The translations under genes were made by a program, and so were the position numbers. 64,000 nucleotides of DNA from assembly GCA_964017155.1 (NCBI GenBank), contig OZ024866.1, positions 20,777,826 through 20,841,825 on the forward strand, given 5' to 3'. The notes under the pieces were generated by a model. It did not search any database, was not told the origin of the DNA, and worked only from the letters and a program-made list of their open reading frames with translations. Shown one piece after another: positions 42,431-55,032 of the stretch. How positions within the stretch are numbered: position 1 is the first letter of the stretch; every line of letters starts with the position of its first letter. The stretch comes from Oasisia sp. SBJ-2009 (lineage: Eukaryota > Annelida > Polychaeta > Sabellida > Siboglinidae).

Positions 42431-42843
42431 AAAGGTAAGAGCCAAGTTCCAATCAGCTGTAAGATCGATGCATTCTTTGTAGCATTGCAAATAATATTAT
42501 TAAAACGTATTGCGTAACATATGCAAGTATCAGTCTTAAATAGGTATTTCTTTTCTAGGCCTAGCCATATATTAAGCCCTGTACTAGGCTTTGTTTGTAG
42601 TAACGAATTATATATAATCAAGCGATGACATCCAAATTGAGAATTGCTGATTTTGAACACACATTTGGCCTTGGCTAATAATAAGAAGCACTGAATTAAC
42701 TCCTTGACTTTGAACCTGTACATACACAGTAGATGCATGACACTTTGCAAAGACACTTGTTTCTTTGAGTAAGTGTTAAAGCAGTAATATAATAAGTATT
42801 ACTACAATAAATGATTACTATTCTGACAGTAGATATGCCCACG
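42431..42843 (+). other. Spacer
   Basis: No recognised feature; AT-rich with a minus-strand 127-residue frame of no known type. Confidence 0.4.
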
Positions 42844-43157
42844 GCATAGCTTTATGTAGAGACCCGTCCACCCGTCATTAGGACGGGTAAAAACGAATAT
42901 GGACGGGCAGAAATATGGGTGGACGGGTGATGGACGGGGTAAAACATGAAGGAGCAAAAAAAAAAAGGTCTTCCAAAACCATAGATATTGTCAGTTATGT
43001 CTTGAAAGTGAGTGTAAATGGTGTCATATGTGTGTTTGGCGCCCATTTCAGGTCATCAGGCACACTTGAAAGTTTGTAAACTAGCTTAACAGTTAACATC
43101 CATGTGTCCACCAAAACATGTGTGACTGGCAATAATTTTATCCTGCATAAAGCCCTG
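42844..43157 (-). repeat. Dispersed repeat R-A, copy 3 (minus)
   Basis: From gcatagctttatgtagagac to ttttatcctgcataaagccc, the reverse complement of 18071-18394. The copy is flanked by short GC words. Confidence 0.85.
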
Positions 43158-43286
43158 GCCCACGGACTCCTATCTGTCTGTGACACCTGATGAACGTTCA
43201 CGATTTTTAGGTAAGCATAGTTTTGTGTTTGTTTGTGTTAGCATAATTTGCAATCAGAATAGAACATAACTTATTCCCATCGTTAA

Positions 43287-44317
43287 CCCATTTTATCCTG
43301 AAGCTAGTGCAGACGAGTTGCAGCCAGTTCCTGATCATTTCCTCAAATCAATCTGTCAGCATTAAAAAATGACAGGCCTTCATTTAAAATGGACATAACT
43401 TTATTATTTCTCAATCAATTTTTAAATGTGATATACCTTTAGAAAGTAGATAAAATAAACTATCTTTCACCTGACATTTTCGCCAAGAAGGAGACAACAT
43501 GTCAAGGAGCAAGTTGGCTTTATTTTATGCATTACTCTCTGCTGAAAACAAAGGTATACAACTTGTCCACATATCTTGGATAATAATCTCATAATGTAAA
43601 ATTGTTTGTAATAACCCCCATGTCAGTCAATTGTATCGCCAACGTGTGGCGCCGCTGAGCGGAATTATGGAAACTTGTGAAATATTTTCTGTCAACGATG
43701 TATAATTTTGTGGCTTATTTCTTATAACTAATAAATAAGTACTCTAAAGTAACAACATTGGTCAACATTTCAACGTCACTTTATTGATGAAGTAGTTACC
43801 ATCGTTGGAAATAATCTTAACTTTGTTTGGCGCCAAAAAAAACGGCATGGTGCGCGGTGAGCGAAATTGAATGCCGTTGTCGGTCGACCCCACTTCGATG
43901 GCTTCAAAGTATGTCTTCATGGACAAATATCGCATCAAATACCATAACCGTCCGTCTTATATCGGCTATCCACTTGTCTGCCTTCTTGTCATCAACAGTA
44001 TGAAGTAAATTAATGGAGTTATCCTTCGAAATACGTCAACATTTAACGATCTTTGCGACTCGACGCCATCTTTGATTTCACTTTGGCTTGGGGGTGCCGA
44101 CTTTAGACGGCAAATACCCAAAGAACGGCACTGATTGGTTGAAAAATATGGGTTTCCTAGTGATCCCGATATACTGACGTCATTCGGTGTTAACCAGCCA
44201 ATGGGATTCCAAAACGTCAGAGTGCGGGGAAGCCGTGCCAAGTGCAAACTACGACCAGAATCGTATTCCGGATAAAAAGGGTAACTATGACTAGAATCGT
44301 ATTCCGGATAAAATGGG
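43287..44317 (+). mobile_element. piggyBac-like TTAA element 2 (1,031 bp)
   Basis: Ends cccattttatcc (43287-43298) and its complement ggataaaatggg (44306-44317), flanked by TTAA at 43283-43286 and 44318-44321. No transposase. A direct repeat of gactagaatcgtattccgga lies near the right end (44254 and 44289). The length is nearly the same as element 1 (1,034 bp), but the interiors do not look alike by eye. Confidence 0.9.
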
Positions 44318-44418
44318 TTAAACACTACGCCAATTGTAAAAGCCTCTGGTTACAACCTTATAAGTAATGAACATCTTAAGAATGCAAATGAAAAACTGCA
44401 TGTTCTTATGTCACTATT

Positions 44419-44700
44419 ATGCACTGTACACTTCGAGATTGTAGTGTGAGTTATATGTTTGTGTCAAGATTCTTACCCACATGTAATATGTTAATTAGAA
44501 AAAATGTGTATAGTTTTTTGCCATGCATAGCTAAATCGGGCAATGCAATACTACAGAGTATCATGAATAGTGATGCTCTGTATACTTCACCACTGTGTCG
44601 TCATTGGCGGAAAATTTTATATATATATATATAGTTATTAGTCATACTTTAGTTTTTTTATGGATGTAATGTTCGGGAATAAAGTTATCAAAGTGAATTG
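44419..44700 (+). pseudogene. LINE 3' end with C-terminal frame
   Basis: Frame reading RKNVYSFLPCIAKSGNAILQ and SIMNSDALYTSPLCRHWRKI, resembling the extreme C-terminal RR-x-YSF...S-x-N-x-I...S-x-L...W...LY segment of invertebrate LINE proteins. It is followed by tatatatatag, aataaag at 44679 and a short tail gtgaattgaattg. 5'-truncated. Confidence 0.55.
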
Positions 44701-45124
44701 AATTGAAAACATACTTATTGCAACACTGTATCGTACTGTCGTCGTGTGCCACTTAAGTTTGCAAATGTTCAGTAAACACTGCCGTTTTAGGCACATTGTC
44801 TGTCAAAACATTTGTGTTACACCACCTCTTCAAATGGATCGGCAACACCTCAGAAGCGACTCGGATGCTGAAATCGGACTGCATATCTTCTTAAAAATGA
44901 TGAACTTTGACAACGAAATCGACCAATTTCTACGTTAGCTGTCATCTTTGTTTGTCTTAGTATGGCGTTGAGCACGCTCTTGAACATACTCAGGATTTGG
45001 ATGTTTCGTGCTCAAGTCTGTGTACGATATCATACTGTGGTAGGCCAGGGTAATTGTAATTTATATAATTAAATTATGTTATTAATGAATGTGTTGTGAA
45101 ATGTTTATTCAGATATATTGGGAC
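44701..45124 (+). other. Spacer
   Basis: No recognised feature. A frame at 44744-44938 has no known motif. Confidence 0.35.
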
Positions 45125-45375
45125 TCTAAAAGAAGGGGAAGTGTGATTAGCCTTAAAACATCATAAGGAGGGAAGAATGTAGTAGGCTAGGCCCCACTCA
45201 TGGTAGCATGATAGTTGCAATGCCTCGGAATGCCCCCCGGAATACCCCCTTTGTTAGGTATATAAGGGCTGCAAACATTGTACACTGAGCTGTGAATAAA
45301 GACCTATGAAGCAATGTCCAATCGTCGTCATACTAGGCCATCGCACTAGCAGTCATTCCGATGTGATACGTGTGT
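45125..45375 (+). other. Possible solo LTR or promoter-like repeat
   Basis: Contains tatataagg (45259-45267) and aataaag (45295-45301) some 30 bp apart, within a GC-rich then AT-rich segment that could be an LTR. I cannot fix TG/CA ends or a target duplication, so this is a weak call. Confidence 0.25.
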
Positions 45376-45634
45376 GTGGCAAGAAAGACGACAACAAACT
45401 GCAAGTATATCACACTTACTTATAGTTGTGTTGTTGTCGTCCAGATGCCAGTCACCGTTTACAACAATACTCAAACAGTTTGCTGGCCTCCATGAGTACG
45501 AGCATGGTATGAAAGCGAGGCTTGAGCATGGAATTTGAGTACTGTGCACTGAGTACGGCTTTATTACCTCGGGCCCAGAAGGAAGGAGTTTTGCGACAAA
45601 CTCAACAATTATTAGCTGACTTCTGATCAAACCA

Positions 45635-46345
45635 TGCTGGATATACTGAAGAAGAACATTGATACATCGTAGGAGGACGCACCCGTTTTAGAAGCTGAGG
45701 TGGAATCAGCTATTAATGAACTTAAGGATGGTAAATCACCTGGAATTAAAGGTGTAACAGCTTATATGGTGAATCCTACATAAAGTTATATAATGAAGTT
45801 TGGAAACCAGAAACTTGGCCTTCTGCATGAACACAGTCAACTATCATTTGAAATATTGCAGTAACTATCGCACCATCAGCCGGATCAGCAGTCATCCATA
45901 TAATTTTGAATTAACTGCATCCACAACCAGAAGAAATCATGGTTGAAGAATAAGCAGGGTTTAAAAAGGACACAGCACACTTAAGCACTTCTTCAATCTT
46001 AGATTGCCGAAGGAGCAAAATTGACCAAAAATCAATATTCCATAATTTCATAGACTTCAAGAAGCCTTCGATCAGGTATGGTGAGAAGAGATGTGACAAT
46101 CAAGGCTTTATATCAAGCATCACAGAGTGTGGTTATGCTTGGAGATTAAATGAGTACATGTAACTGGTTCTCCACCCAGGTTGGTGTGAGACAGGGATGT
46201 TCACTCTCACAAACCTTCCTAGAATACATCATTATGGAGGCTTTAGTGGATTTGAAAGGATGGTAGACATTGGAGGCATAGAACAATCACCAACTTACAC
46301 TTCGCTGATGATATTGTTCCATATTATGAATCACATTTTTAACAC
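45635..46345 (+). pseudogene. Degenerate LINE reverse transcriptase
   Basis: The frame VLEAEVESAINELKDGKSPG then IKGVTAYMV, followed by a shifted CSNYRTISRISSHP, GFKKDTAHLSTSSILDC and FIDFKKPSIRYG, then RQGCSLSQTFLEYIIMEALV and LHFADDIVPYYES, gives the order of an RT with E-x-x-x-A...KDGKSPG, NYRTIS, F-x-DF-K-x-A, GVRQGC and FADD. Many stops and shifts. The phrases resemble the RTE-like endonuclease-reverse transcriptases common in invertebrates; clade uncertain. Confidence 0.65.
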
Positions 46346-47622
46346 CATGATTAGTTATAGCTGAGTTCGTAAAAACAATTTTTTGTTTTGTTCTTTACTT
46401 TTACCCCCTCCTACACATACAAACATAATATATAATCCTAATAATAATATGCTGGATCCACAGAAACTGACAGATAAAACATCACTGACTGAAGAAGAAC
46501 AGGAGAGGTTAAAAGTGTAGTACAAGTCAGCATGTCAGCAACAGGAGAGGGTAGTAAAAATATTGTACAGGTCAGCACGTCAGCAACATTTATGCGCCAA
46601 AGTTAGTCGCGATGTTCTGAAGGAATGCAGACATTGGAGCCAGAAAACTTTGACAGCTGGGTCCATAATTACTTAATATGCCAGTGAGCAGGTCTTCTCA
46701 GACTATGCGCACACACGTGTGTTGCAGGTTCAATTCCTGCTAGTGTTATGCTGTTTGCAATTTAGACCAATCAAAGTCAGCCCAAAAGTCACACAATAAG
46801 AATTGATGTGGTATTTGACCACTAAACTGGGCAATATTCAATCAAGGCATTGACCAAGTCAAAGTGAGTGGGGAAGATATCAATTCGCAAGGTCATCGAC
46901 GGACATAATGTCCTACTTCCACAGGTGTGGAGCAAATTCTTTTCGTGCTCACAGTGGTTATAAAGCATCTTGCATTGTGCGTACTCAACTGAGCACGCCG
47001 CCTTGAGTATATGCTTAACGGCGTTCTAATGAAGGAGCTCGTTTGACCAAGTGAGTGTTTTTTTTCAAAAATAGATGCAGATGAAATTGAACTCTTTCAT
47101 TGATGAAGGTAAGTATCCACGTAGACAATTACAGTGTCTATTGTCATCTGCTAGCAGGAAGACGATTATAGTAGCATGATGTCGGTCAAGCAGTGTGTTA
47201 CAAGTAAGAGTAGTGGCGAACTTGTGAAAAGACAATCTAAACCGTGGGGGAGGTTGAAGAGAAAACATTAATAAAAGAAGTTCTTCAAAGGGAAAATGTT
47301 TTATTTGGAACCATGAAGGGCTGCGGAACAAAGACTGTCCATCAACTGCGAACGGAAGGGTGACAAGAAGTTGACAATATACTGAGAGTGTATGTGTCAT
47401 GTGAAACTGCAAGGTTTGACTAAACCAAGCCCAGTACATGCATGTCAAAATTGTTATTATAATAATGTTATAACACGTGAACTGTGTGTAGTGTAATTGT
47501 GGTTATTATTATTATTATTTAAAAAAATTATTATGATTAAATTAAGTATTACTATTAAGTACCATATGCATACATTCATTTATCAGTGTTATTATAGAAT
47601 TCCTAAATTGATTATATTTTAA
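46346..47622 (+). other. Spacer with small repeats
   Basis: A duplicated word (aggagaggttaaaagtgtag and aacaggagagggtagtaaaa) at about 46502 and 46544. A patch at 46725-46741 looks like a tRNA T arm (gcagg ttcaatt cctgc), but no acceptor stem pairs, so it is not called a tRNA. (ATT)n at about 47506-47518. No gene recognised. Confidence 0.4.
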
Positions 47623-48666
47623 CCCTGCGACCGCACATGGCCGATTAATCGGCCCTAGACACCTTCCCGCATAAACACATTTTTCGTTTGCGTAATCAGT
47701 AACCGACCCGCGCACATTTGGTATCATCGGATAGCTGACAGATTTTTCAAAATGGTGTATATTTAATCATGAGCAGTTTGAATGACAGCGAGTTACACGC
47801 GGCCGGACAAAACACGTGATAAATTTGATGCCCAAATTTGAGTGGTTTACTACGCCTTCCGTGACGAATTTACGCATTCATTCATAAAGGCCCGACCCCC
47901 ACATACGTGGCACCAATAGAAAGCTCTGTTCTTGCCCAATCAGGGAAAAATAAACAAGGGAATGAAACTGGTCCAGCGAATCAGAAGCAAGCTTTCAAAA
48001 ACCGCGCCATATTTCCGCCGGTCCAGACGTAAACAACAAGATGGCGGACGGTCGTGTCGAAGGCCGTTTCAGATTCAAACGTTTACTTCGGAATATCTCA
48101 AGTTACCGCGGCTATATTTCGACAAAACAACTGACAGTATTCAAGGATGTGCCTATTATACTAGTTCAATTAGTTAGAATAACTTTGGATGCTTTTTGAT
48201 GTGAAAATTTGACCATTTGTCAGCGGCACTTCTCGCCGTTCGCGCCGCGGGTTTGCGCCGGTGGCGAATGTAGCAGCAATCGGCCGGCCTAAAATGGCCT
48301 ACCGCGATGTCGAAAAAAATTCGTAAAAATAAAAGTTCTCAACGGATTTGATTCATTGTTTTTTATTTGGGAGCAAATATGTATGGCTACGTTTGTCTCA
48401 CTGGAAGTAGGAAATCTGTCCGCTCAGTAATTATTTAGGAACGGGATAGTGCGTTTTTTCTTCTTCATATTTGTTTGGATGACGTTCAGCTAATAATATC
48501 ACCGTGATTATCTGACATAATAAAGATAGTATAATTTTATTATAATAAAGAATTCATTTGGCAGTAAAATTATATATAATTCATATTTTTACGAAAAGTA
48601 TGTGCAGAGTTATGATTTTTATTGTAACAGTATGCAAAACTGAATTTTCGCTGGCCGGTCGCAGGG
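47623..48666 (+). mobile_element. piggyBac-like TTAA element 3 (1,044 bp)
   Basis: Ends ccctgcgaccg (47623-47633) and cggtcgcaggg (48656-48666), flanked by TTAA at 47619-47622 and 48667-48670. The left subterminal sequence is a palindrome, ggccgattaatcggcc, and cggccggcct-type words recur near the right end, so the ends could form long stems. No transposase. A frame at 47932-48177 has no known family. Confidence 0.9.
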
Positions 48667-48744
48667 TTAATGACTAAAAATAAAAAAATTGTATTTACAT
48701 CTTAATTTTTTTAATGAATTATTACTGTGTTAATTAATGTTAGG

Positions 48745-48837
<93 letters not shown>
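48745..48837 (+). repeat. (AT)n microsatellite
   Basis: About 46 AT units, uninterrupted. Potential cruciform or slippage site. Confidence 0.98.
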
Positions 48838-48842
<5 letters not shown>

Positions 48843-50035
48843 CCATAACATTTAAATATTATATTGGACATAATTTTTAAAACTGTTCGCAATGATTACC
48901 ACACTAAAGGCAGAAACTGAGTGGCCAAGTAAAAATGAAATTAAGGTTATAAATGCTCTAAAAACTGTCAGTGACAGTGTCAGTGTGTTGTACATAACAA
49001 CAGAACAGTTTAAAGAAGTTACCTTTTCAACACTTTTGAAACCCTTCTTTAAGATCATTATTATATGCAACATATTTTGTAGATTTACAAGTAATTACGT
49101 TACATACAGTGTGCACGTGCTGCCGTGTCATTTATTTGTTGTCATTCGTAATGGAGGCGATAATAAGAAGTTTCGTCCAGTACGCAAGGTGCTATCATCC
49201 CAGCACAGAAAGCTAAAAAGGACCGTGACAAATTTGAGACAACCACACGTGTTGTTTTAGAAGATCAGAAAGCATGATGCCTGAAGGTGGCACTGAAAGT
49301 GAAATCAGCCCATCAATTTTCGTTAATGATTTTGCCTTATGGCAATTGTTGTTTGTATGACAATTATTTCACGGTAAACAAAAAGGCACTTTAAAATCTT
49401 GCCTTTTTGTTGCAATGAATGAAATAATTTTTTCCCATTCACATGTCAACTGTATTACATAAAACTTTTTTTCAGTTTTACATAATAACTTGACATAATT
49501 GTTTTTATCAATTATTATTATTTGTTAATGGTGTTTTGTGCAGGTGTGTTTTATACCTTACATTAAAGTAAAAACAATACGTTACATTTGGATTTACCTT
49601 ATGAACACGAAGGGGAATGATAGAAAACACTGTTTAAGTATTAACATTATATGACAGTTTATCTTGTTTTTACTTCCTTGTATGAAGTCATTTTTTATGT
49701 GTGAATGCAATTTGTATGGGTGGGTGTGTTTTTTCCAGGTGCATCATGGTTGCCATGCCGACTATGCTGATGTGTTCATGAGCAATGTGACAAGTTACTT
49801 CAGGGCCGACTTCGATTGAGCTACGCGAGTAACACAGCTTCACTGCGATTTTTCACCCCTTACGATGTTGCGATGCCTGAGCTTTTTGCTGGACACGACA
49901 ACTGTGCTTTGCGCTCCGATCGGAGGTAGGTCCTACATTTGCTCTCTTCTTGAATGTGATATTTTATAACGATTCTGTTATGTACACGATTGCTAGTCAT
50001 ATGACTAAGTCATTAATCAACGATTGCTTTAACTT
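48838..50035 (+). other. Spacer
   Basis: AT-rich with a 122-codon frame (48892-49260), KAETEWPSKNEIKVINALKT and onward, without recognisable motifs. A tttttccag acceptor-like word lies at 49730-49738. No feature established. Confidence 0.4.
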
Positions 50036-50318
50036 AGACAATACTGCTCATATACATTGATGAACTGTGACTGACAGTAGACAATACTGGACACATACAT
50101 TGATGAACTGTGACTCACAGTAGACAATACTGGACATATACATTGATGAACTGTAACTCACAGTAGACAATACTGGACATATACATTGATGAACTGTAAC
50201 TCACAGTAGACAATACTGGACATATACATTGATGAACTGTAACTCACAGTAGACAATGCTGCTCACATAAATTGATGAACTGTGACTCACAGTAGACAAT
50301 ACTGGACATATTCATTGG
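50036..50318 (+). repeat. 43-bp tandem repeat, about 6.5 units
   Basis: Unit tagacaatactggacatata followed by cattgatgaactgtgactca and cag, with variants (gctcatata, tgtaactca). Six full units plus part. Confidence 0.95.
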
Positions 50319-50926
50319 ATGACATTGGTATACTGGTAGAGTAATAAAAGAAGTCGATGACATGTATAATGTGACATACATGACAAAACCTTTGTTTCAT
50401 TAACTGCTACACATACTCTCTGGTGAGCATCACTCAACACTGAGACAGTCCTGCCACCAGCAGGAAACCCTTGTGGTTTTGAGACAGGAAACCTTTGTGG
50501 TCACTCAAATTTGAGATAGCCCTGTTACTGGTGGAAAATCCTTGTGGCACCCTTACCATACTAGTAAGCTTAAGTATCAGGATGTCCCTTGTTGTACAAA
50601 GCAGCATCACTCGTAAGTCAGCGTAGAAACTTGTATTGATCTAGTATTTTAAAGACTCAAAGTAGGTACTTGGAATGTACTATATAGTTTGACAAGCACA
50701 ACTGACTAAGTACAAGTACAAAAACCTAAGTACAAATTCAAGTTCAAGCACTGAAAAATGTTATTAAATTAAAGTACAATAATTTGATCCACCGTTCTGA
50801 TCATAAATGTACAAGCACCTAAAAATGATATTAAACTATAAATACTTGATTCCTAATTTCCAACGTGGTACGTACAAGAAGAACATGAGAAAGAAGGCTT
50901 CCCTACCTGTTGTCTTTGATCAACCC

Positions 50927-51115
50927 AGCCTGGTACCATCCATATGTCCACTTTGAAGTAATCAGCCTGGTACCATCCATATGTCCATTTTTAAGTAATC
51001 AGCCTGGTTACCATCCATATGTCCACTTTGAAGTAATCAGCCTGGTTACCATCCATATGTCCACTTTGAAGTAATCAGCCTGGTACCATCCATATGTCCA
51101 CTTTGAAGTAACTCT
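50927..51115 (+). repeat. 37-38-bp tandem repeat, about 5 units
   Basis: Unit cagcctggtaccatccatat then gtccactttgaagtaat, with an occasional extra t (ctggttaccat). The last unit leads into taactctcaa. Confidence 0.92.
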
Positions 51116-52144
51116 CAATACACACTACAGTCGGACTGTCACCTTGTTCTGTCGATCTGCTGCTCAGGAATTCTGGGAAAGGTGACACTGCAGCTGCGGG
51201 CATAATACCTCAGTGGCCACCTCTGTGTTGATAGAAAGCCTCTTGTTTCAGTGACTGCCGTAAGGGGTCACATGTCCGTCGTTCATGTTATCCAACAAAT
51301 TGTCATGAGGACTGATGAATATCGCATGGATATTACCAAGGACCAAGAAAACAGGTCATGTTAAAGGTCACGAACTGTGGATCTGCCACGCCACCTGGTG
51401 ACTGTATTGTAATCTCCATCTGCCAGTATGTTGTGAAAATCGAGTTTTTAAACATGAAGTCCAGAATAGTGATTTGTGTTTTATCCAAAAAGTAACCGAA
51501 CTGCAGTAAAATATCTTGGAATCAAGCAACGTCGCACGTCTCAATTCTACGGTATTGAGTTGGCTCATTATTGTATCCGCAAGTTGAAGATACAGGCCTC
51601 TAATGTCTTCATTTGGTTCCCTGTATGTTCCAGCAAGTCCACAGACAGTGGATAACAATTTGAGCCTTTTCTGCAGGCCATATTTAATTGCACTACAACT
51701 ACGGTATGATCTAAACACACAAGAGTGCACACAAAGGTAAAACTGAAGTCACCATTAAAACAGATGTTGAAAATGTTCGCTGTCTTGTGCCGTTGTAAGG
51801 ATTTGTCCAACCACCAGTCAAAATTTATCTTGGCTGCTTGGAAGGAGTGACATTGCATGGATGGGTGATTCTGTGGAGTTCTCTCATGTTGTCAGTGTGG
51901 CGAAGACCGTTAGAATATCAAAAGTCATCCGCAGTAATTTTGACACAATATCACCAATGTCACTGGTGACACATTGTGCTGAAACAACACAAACATAATA
52001 TTATTGATGATGCACAAATGTGCTTTTTGACAAATGACAAACCAACTTAGGGCTGATCTCATAAGATCTTAGTGTTGGTTTAAATCACCTTCACACTGAC
52101 GGATATTTCAATGTTCTGGGACATGTACTGTTTATGACTCAAAA
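51116..52144 (+). other. Spacer
   Basis: No coding support. Two overlapping minus-strand frames (51368-51730, 51568-51858) show no recognisable motif. Confidence 0.4.
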
Positions 52145-52830
52145 CTAATAAATGTCAGTGTCAATTTGCAATAATATATTTCTCTCACAAGATGGCACCA
52201 CTGTACAACTGCTTTCCCACATATATTTGTACTCATAATTAAACAAAACACACCAGGGCCCGGTTTCATAAAGCCGTTAACTTTACGCACAATTACGCGG
52301 TCTATTGGTCGCAGCTAACAGTGAATAGTCAATGCAGCTTACGGCTGGTTTCATGAGACCAATTTAGCAGTTTGCGCCACTAATTCGACTTAGAATTTAC
52401 CTAGTTAGGTCACAGTGGGGAATCCCTGTATTTGTGCCGTGTCTGAACAACCTTTTTCTTTCTAGCTGCCGCCTTTGTCGGTCGCATAGCAAATGGGAAG
52501 CTATGGTGAATGTAAAGGATATCCAGTGTAAACATTAAAAATAATTATGTTGAGAGTGGGCGAGTCGTGAGCATACCGTACATATTTCAACTTCAGGAGC
52601 ATACCGTAAATATTTCAACTAGCGTAAAGTTATGCCTACTAAATACATGGTGCAGCCTAAGTGCAACTATGGAGCAGACTCATGAAACACAACTAGCGCA
52701 ACTTTACGACGTTGTGGGCTTTCGACGGGTTATCGCCCGCTATGACGTCTTAAGTACGCTCCATGAAACTGAGCCCAGGCTTTAATGCACAATAAAATGT
52801 TTGCCAGTCCAAAACGTTGTCGTGGTTGGG
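52145..52830 (+). repeat. Dispersed repeat R-A relative, split by a MITE
   Basis: Left part 52145-52255 (gtcagtgtcaatttgcaata, cacaagatggcacca) and right part about 52779-52830 (ctttaatgcacaataaaatg, tttgccagtcc) match the R-A family around its gggctttatgcaggatcaaa word once the MITE is removed. Confidence 0.6.
52259..52778 (+). mobile_element. MITE with GCCCGGTTTCATAAAGC ends
   Basis: The left end gcccggtttcataaagc (52259) and the right end gctccatgaaactgagc (to about 52777) are inverted complements at 13 of 17 positions, and ccagg flanks both ends (possible 5-bp duplication). Non-coding. Internally, ggtttcatgagacc forms a smaller inverted repeat. It interrupts the R-A relative described separately. 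Confidence 0.7.
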
Positions 52831-53584
52831 TGTGCATATGGCCACGTGTATGCACGCATGCATGCAAACCTTGGTTTGGGCAAAATTTCCATGTCTATTT
52901 TATGGCTAATAGGTAATTTTACTTTATTATGTAGACACATGTACTTTTATTATTTATTATTAATATTACTTGTGGGTAGCATTCTTCTTATTGCATATAT
53001 TTATTTAATGCTCAGTATGATGTGAAGTACCACAAACAATTATGGATTTGGCCCTACATGAAATAAAATATTATAATGTAATTATAATATTTTTACTATA
53101 ATATAATTATAATATTTTTACTCTATTCAACTGTACGCCGCAACAAATATGCATATATTCGAAAAAGTCCACTAGCATCTATAGCACAAAATGTGGAATT
53201 TCAAATTTATTGATTTTTTAATTGTTTATTTCTTTGTGGACATGGAGCTATACAGCAGCATGTATTATAATATTGATCCAGGCAATATGTGTTTTGATTA
53301 AGTTGTTAACTAGTGGTAAGTGCTAAATGTGTGTTAGTTATAATTTCAGACTGTCATGGACAAGTTCTATGCAATGTTCAGAGTTCATGAGAAGGAACTT
53401 TGAGTCAGCTGCGTAACCTCATCAACAGGAGAAATGTGGTGGCCAGCAAGTTCCAAGAGACTACCCCGGTACCATGCAGTTTCAGACTGTGTTGATTTGG
53501 TAGCTGACTGCCATGTACTTGGCACAGCCATGAAACACCTGGGAATGATGACAGTAGACAGCAGACCAAGCAGTTTATCATGAC
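52831..53584 (+). other. Spacer
   Basis: AT-rich, no feature recognised. The words ataatataattataatattt recur around 53070-53115. Confidence 0.4.
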
Positions 53585-55024
53585 CAGGGGTGACTGAACT
53601 ACTTTTATTTTCTACTTAAGTAGAAGTAAAAGTAAGCCTCTTCAAAACTACTTGAGTAGAAGTAAAAGTAACTTGGGGAAAATCTACTTGAGTAAAAAGT
53701 AGAACTACTTTCTAAAAGTAATTGAAATAAAAGTAGAAGTAGAAGTAGAACACAACATTTATTATAATATAAAATACGACCAAAATATAAATACAATGCC
53801 TTAATTGCCGGCTAGCAATAATGTAACACATTTTTCTCAGACAGTCGTCCCTTAATTAGACAACCAGCCACCTATGTTTATCCAGGCACAGGGAAGTCGG
53901 GGTTACAACATTGTATCTTGACCCAGAAAGCAAATGCAATTAACTCGGTCGTCAGTACATGGCTAGGAAGCCCCAGTTAGTGGGGTGTTATTTTGACAAT
54001 CAGCTTGAAGCCTGGCTTTTGTAAACGTGTGAATATTGTTCTTTGAACTGAGATTAAAACAAGTGTCAGAACAAAACAGACCAAGTGGGATTGATGCCAA
54101 CAAAGGACGATGACATAATATTTATTTACCAGCGCTTGGGGCAGCGGTAGCTGCAAAGACTCAGACACGGATACACTACTGAATGACACCGTCATGCCAT
54201 TCGCGACAGAGTTCTTTGACAGCGACAATACAACAATAGTGACGACAAAGGATTATATTAACTGCGAAAGGACTTATATAATCATATTTGATGATGGTTG
54301 TCTGGTGCACGCGGACTCACGGCAACGGTCAATGATGTTGCCATCGTTGAAATGGATCCTACGTGAAATGGCGCCGCCGTGCCGTTCCCTTCCCCAACCT
54401 AGCCAAGGCATTCTTTGACGGCGACGATGAAATGGACTTTTGTGGAGTTTAACTATGTTTTCACATTCTGATCGTTGTATTTGAACATTTTATGGACATG
54501 GCATTTTATTAACTGTGTTATATAATTTGTTTTGCACAAATGGCAATTGTAATACAATGTATTATTTATAAAACCGGCTTCGTTTCTTCGGTAAGTTTTT
54601 CACGTTTATATTTCATATATCAATAGCTCTCCTGGGCCATTTTAGGAGGACGATTTTTAGCTCTTCAAGATTTTTCAAAAGGCGAGGCCTGTAAATGTAT
54701 CGCTCTGATTCCGCAAAGCAAATACGCCCATGATTGGACAATATTAATAGCTTTTGTCTTGCCGACTGGATCCATCTGGCGATTAAAACGAAATGTCGAC
54801 GGATGGAGTGCCATCAAGCGACGTAAGTTATAACTAAAAAAGTAACGAAAATATTGCGAAGTAAATGAAAGTAACGAAGTAGAAAGTAGCGTTAACGCAA
54901 ATAAAACTACTTCGTTACAAGTAGAAGTAGTTAGTTGAAATCTTACTTCGTTACTTCCAGTTACTTGAAAAAACTACTCAAGTAGAGTAACGAAGTAGAT
55001 CTACTTCGTTACATGACACCCCTG
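53585..55024 (+). mobile_element. hAT-like element with CAGGGGTG ends
   Basis: Ends CAGGGGTGAC and the inverted GACACCCCTG (imperfect over about 10 bp), flanked by a perfect 8-bp duplication atcatgac (53577-53584 and 55025-55032). 1,440 bp. Both subterminal regions are rich in agtagaagta words (53605-53755, 54840-55010), typical of subterminal transposase-binding repeats. No transposase recognised. Confidence 0.92.
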
Positions 55025-55032
55025 ATCATGAC

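Noticed and set aside
45125..45375. Full LTR retrotransposon
   Set aside because: TATA and AATAAA-like words exist, but no paired LTR, primer-binding site or gag-pol is visible.
46675..46755. Possible tRNA or tRNA-derived SINE (GGTTCAATTCC box, T-arm gcagg-ttcaatt-cctgc)
   Set aside because: The T arm pairs well, but no acceptor, D or anticodon arms can be drawn.
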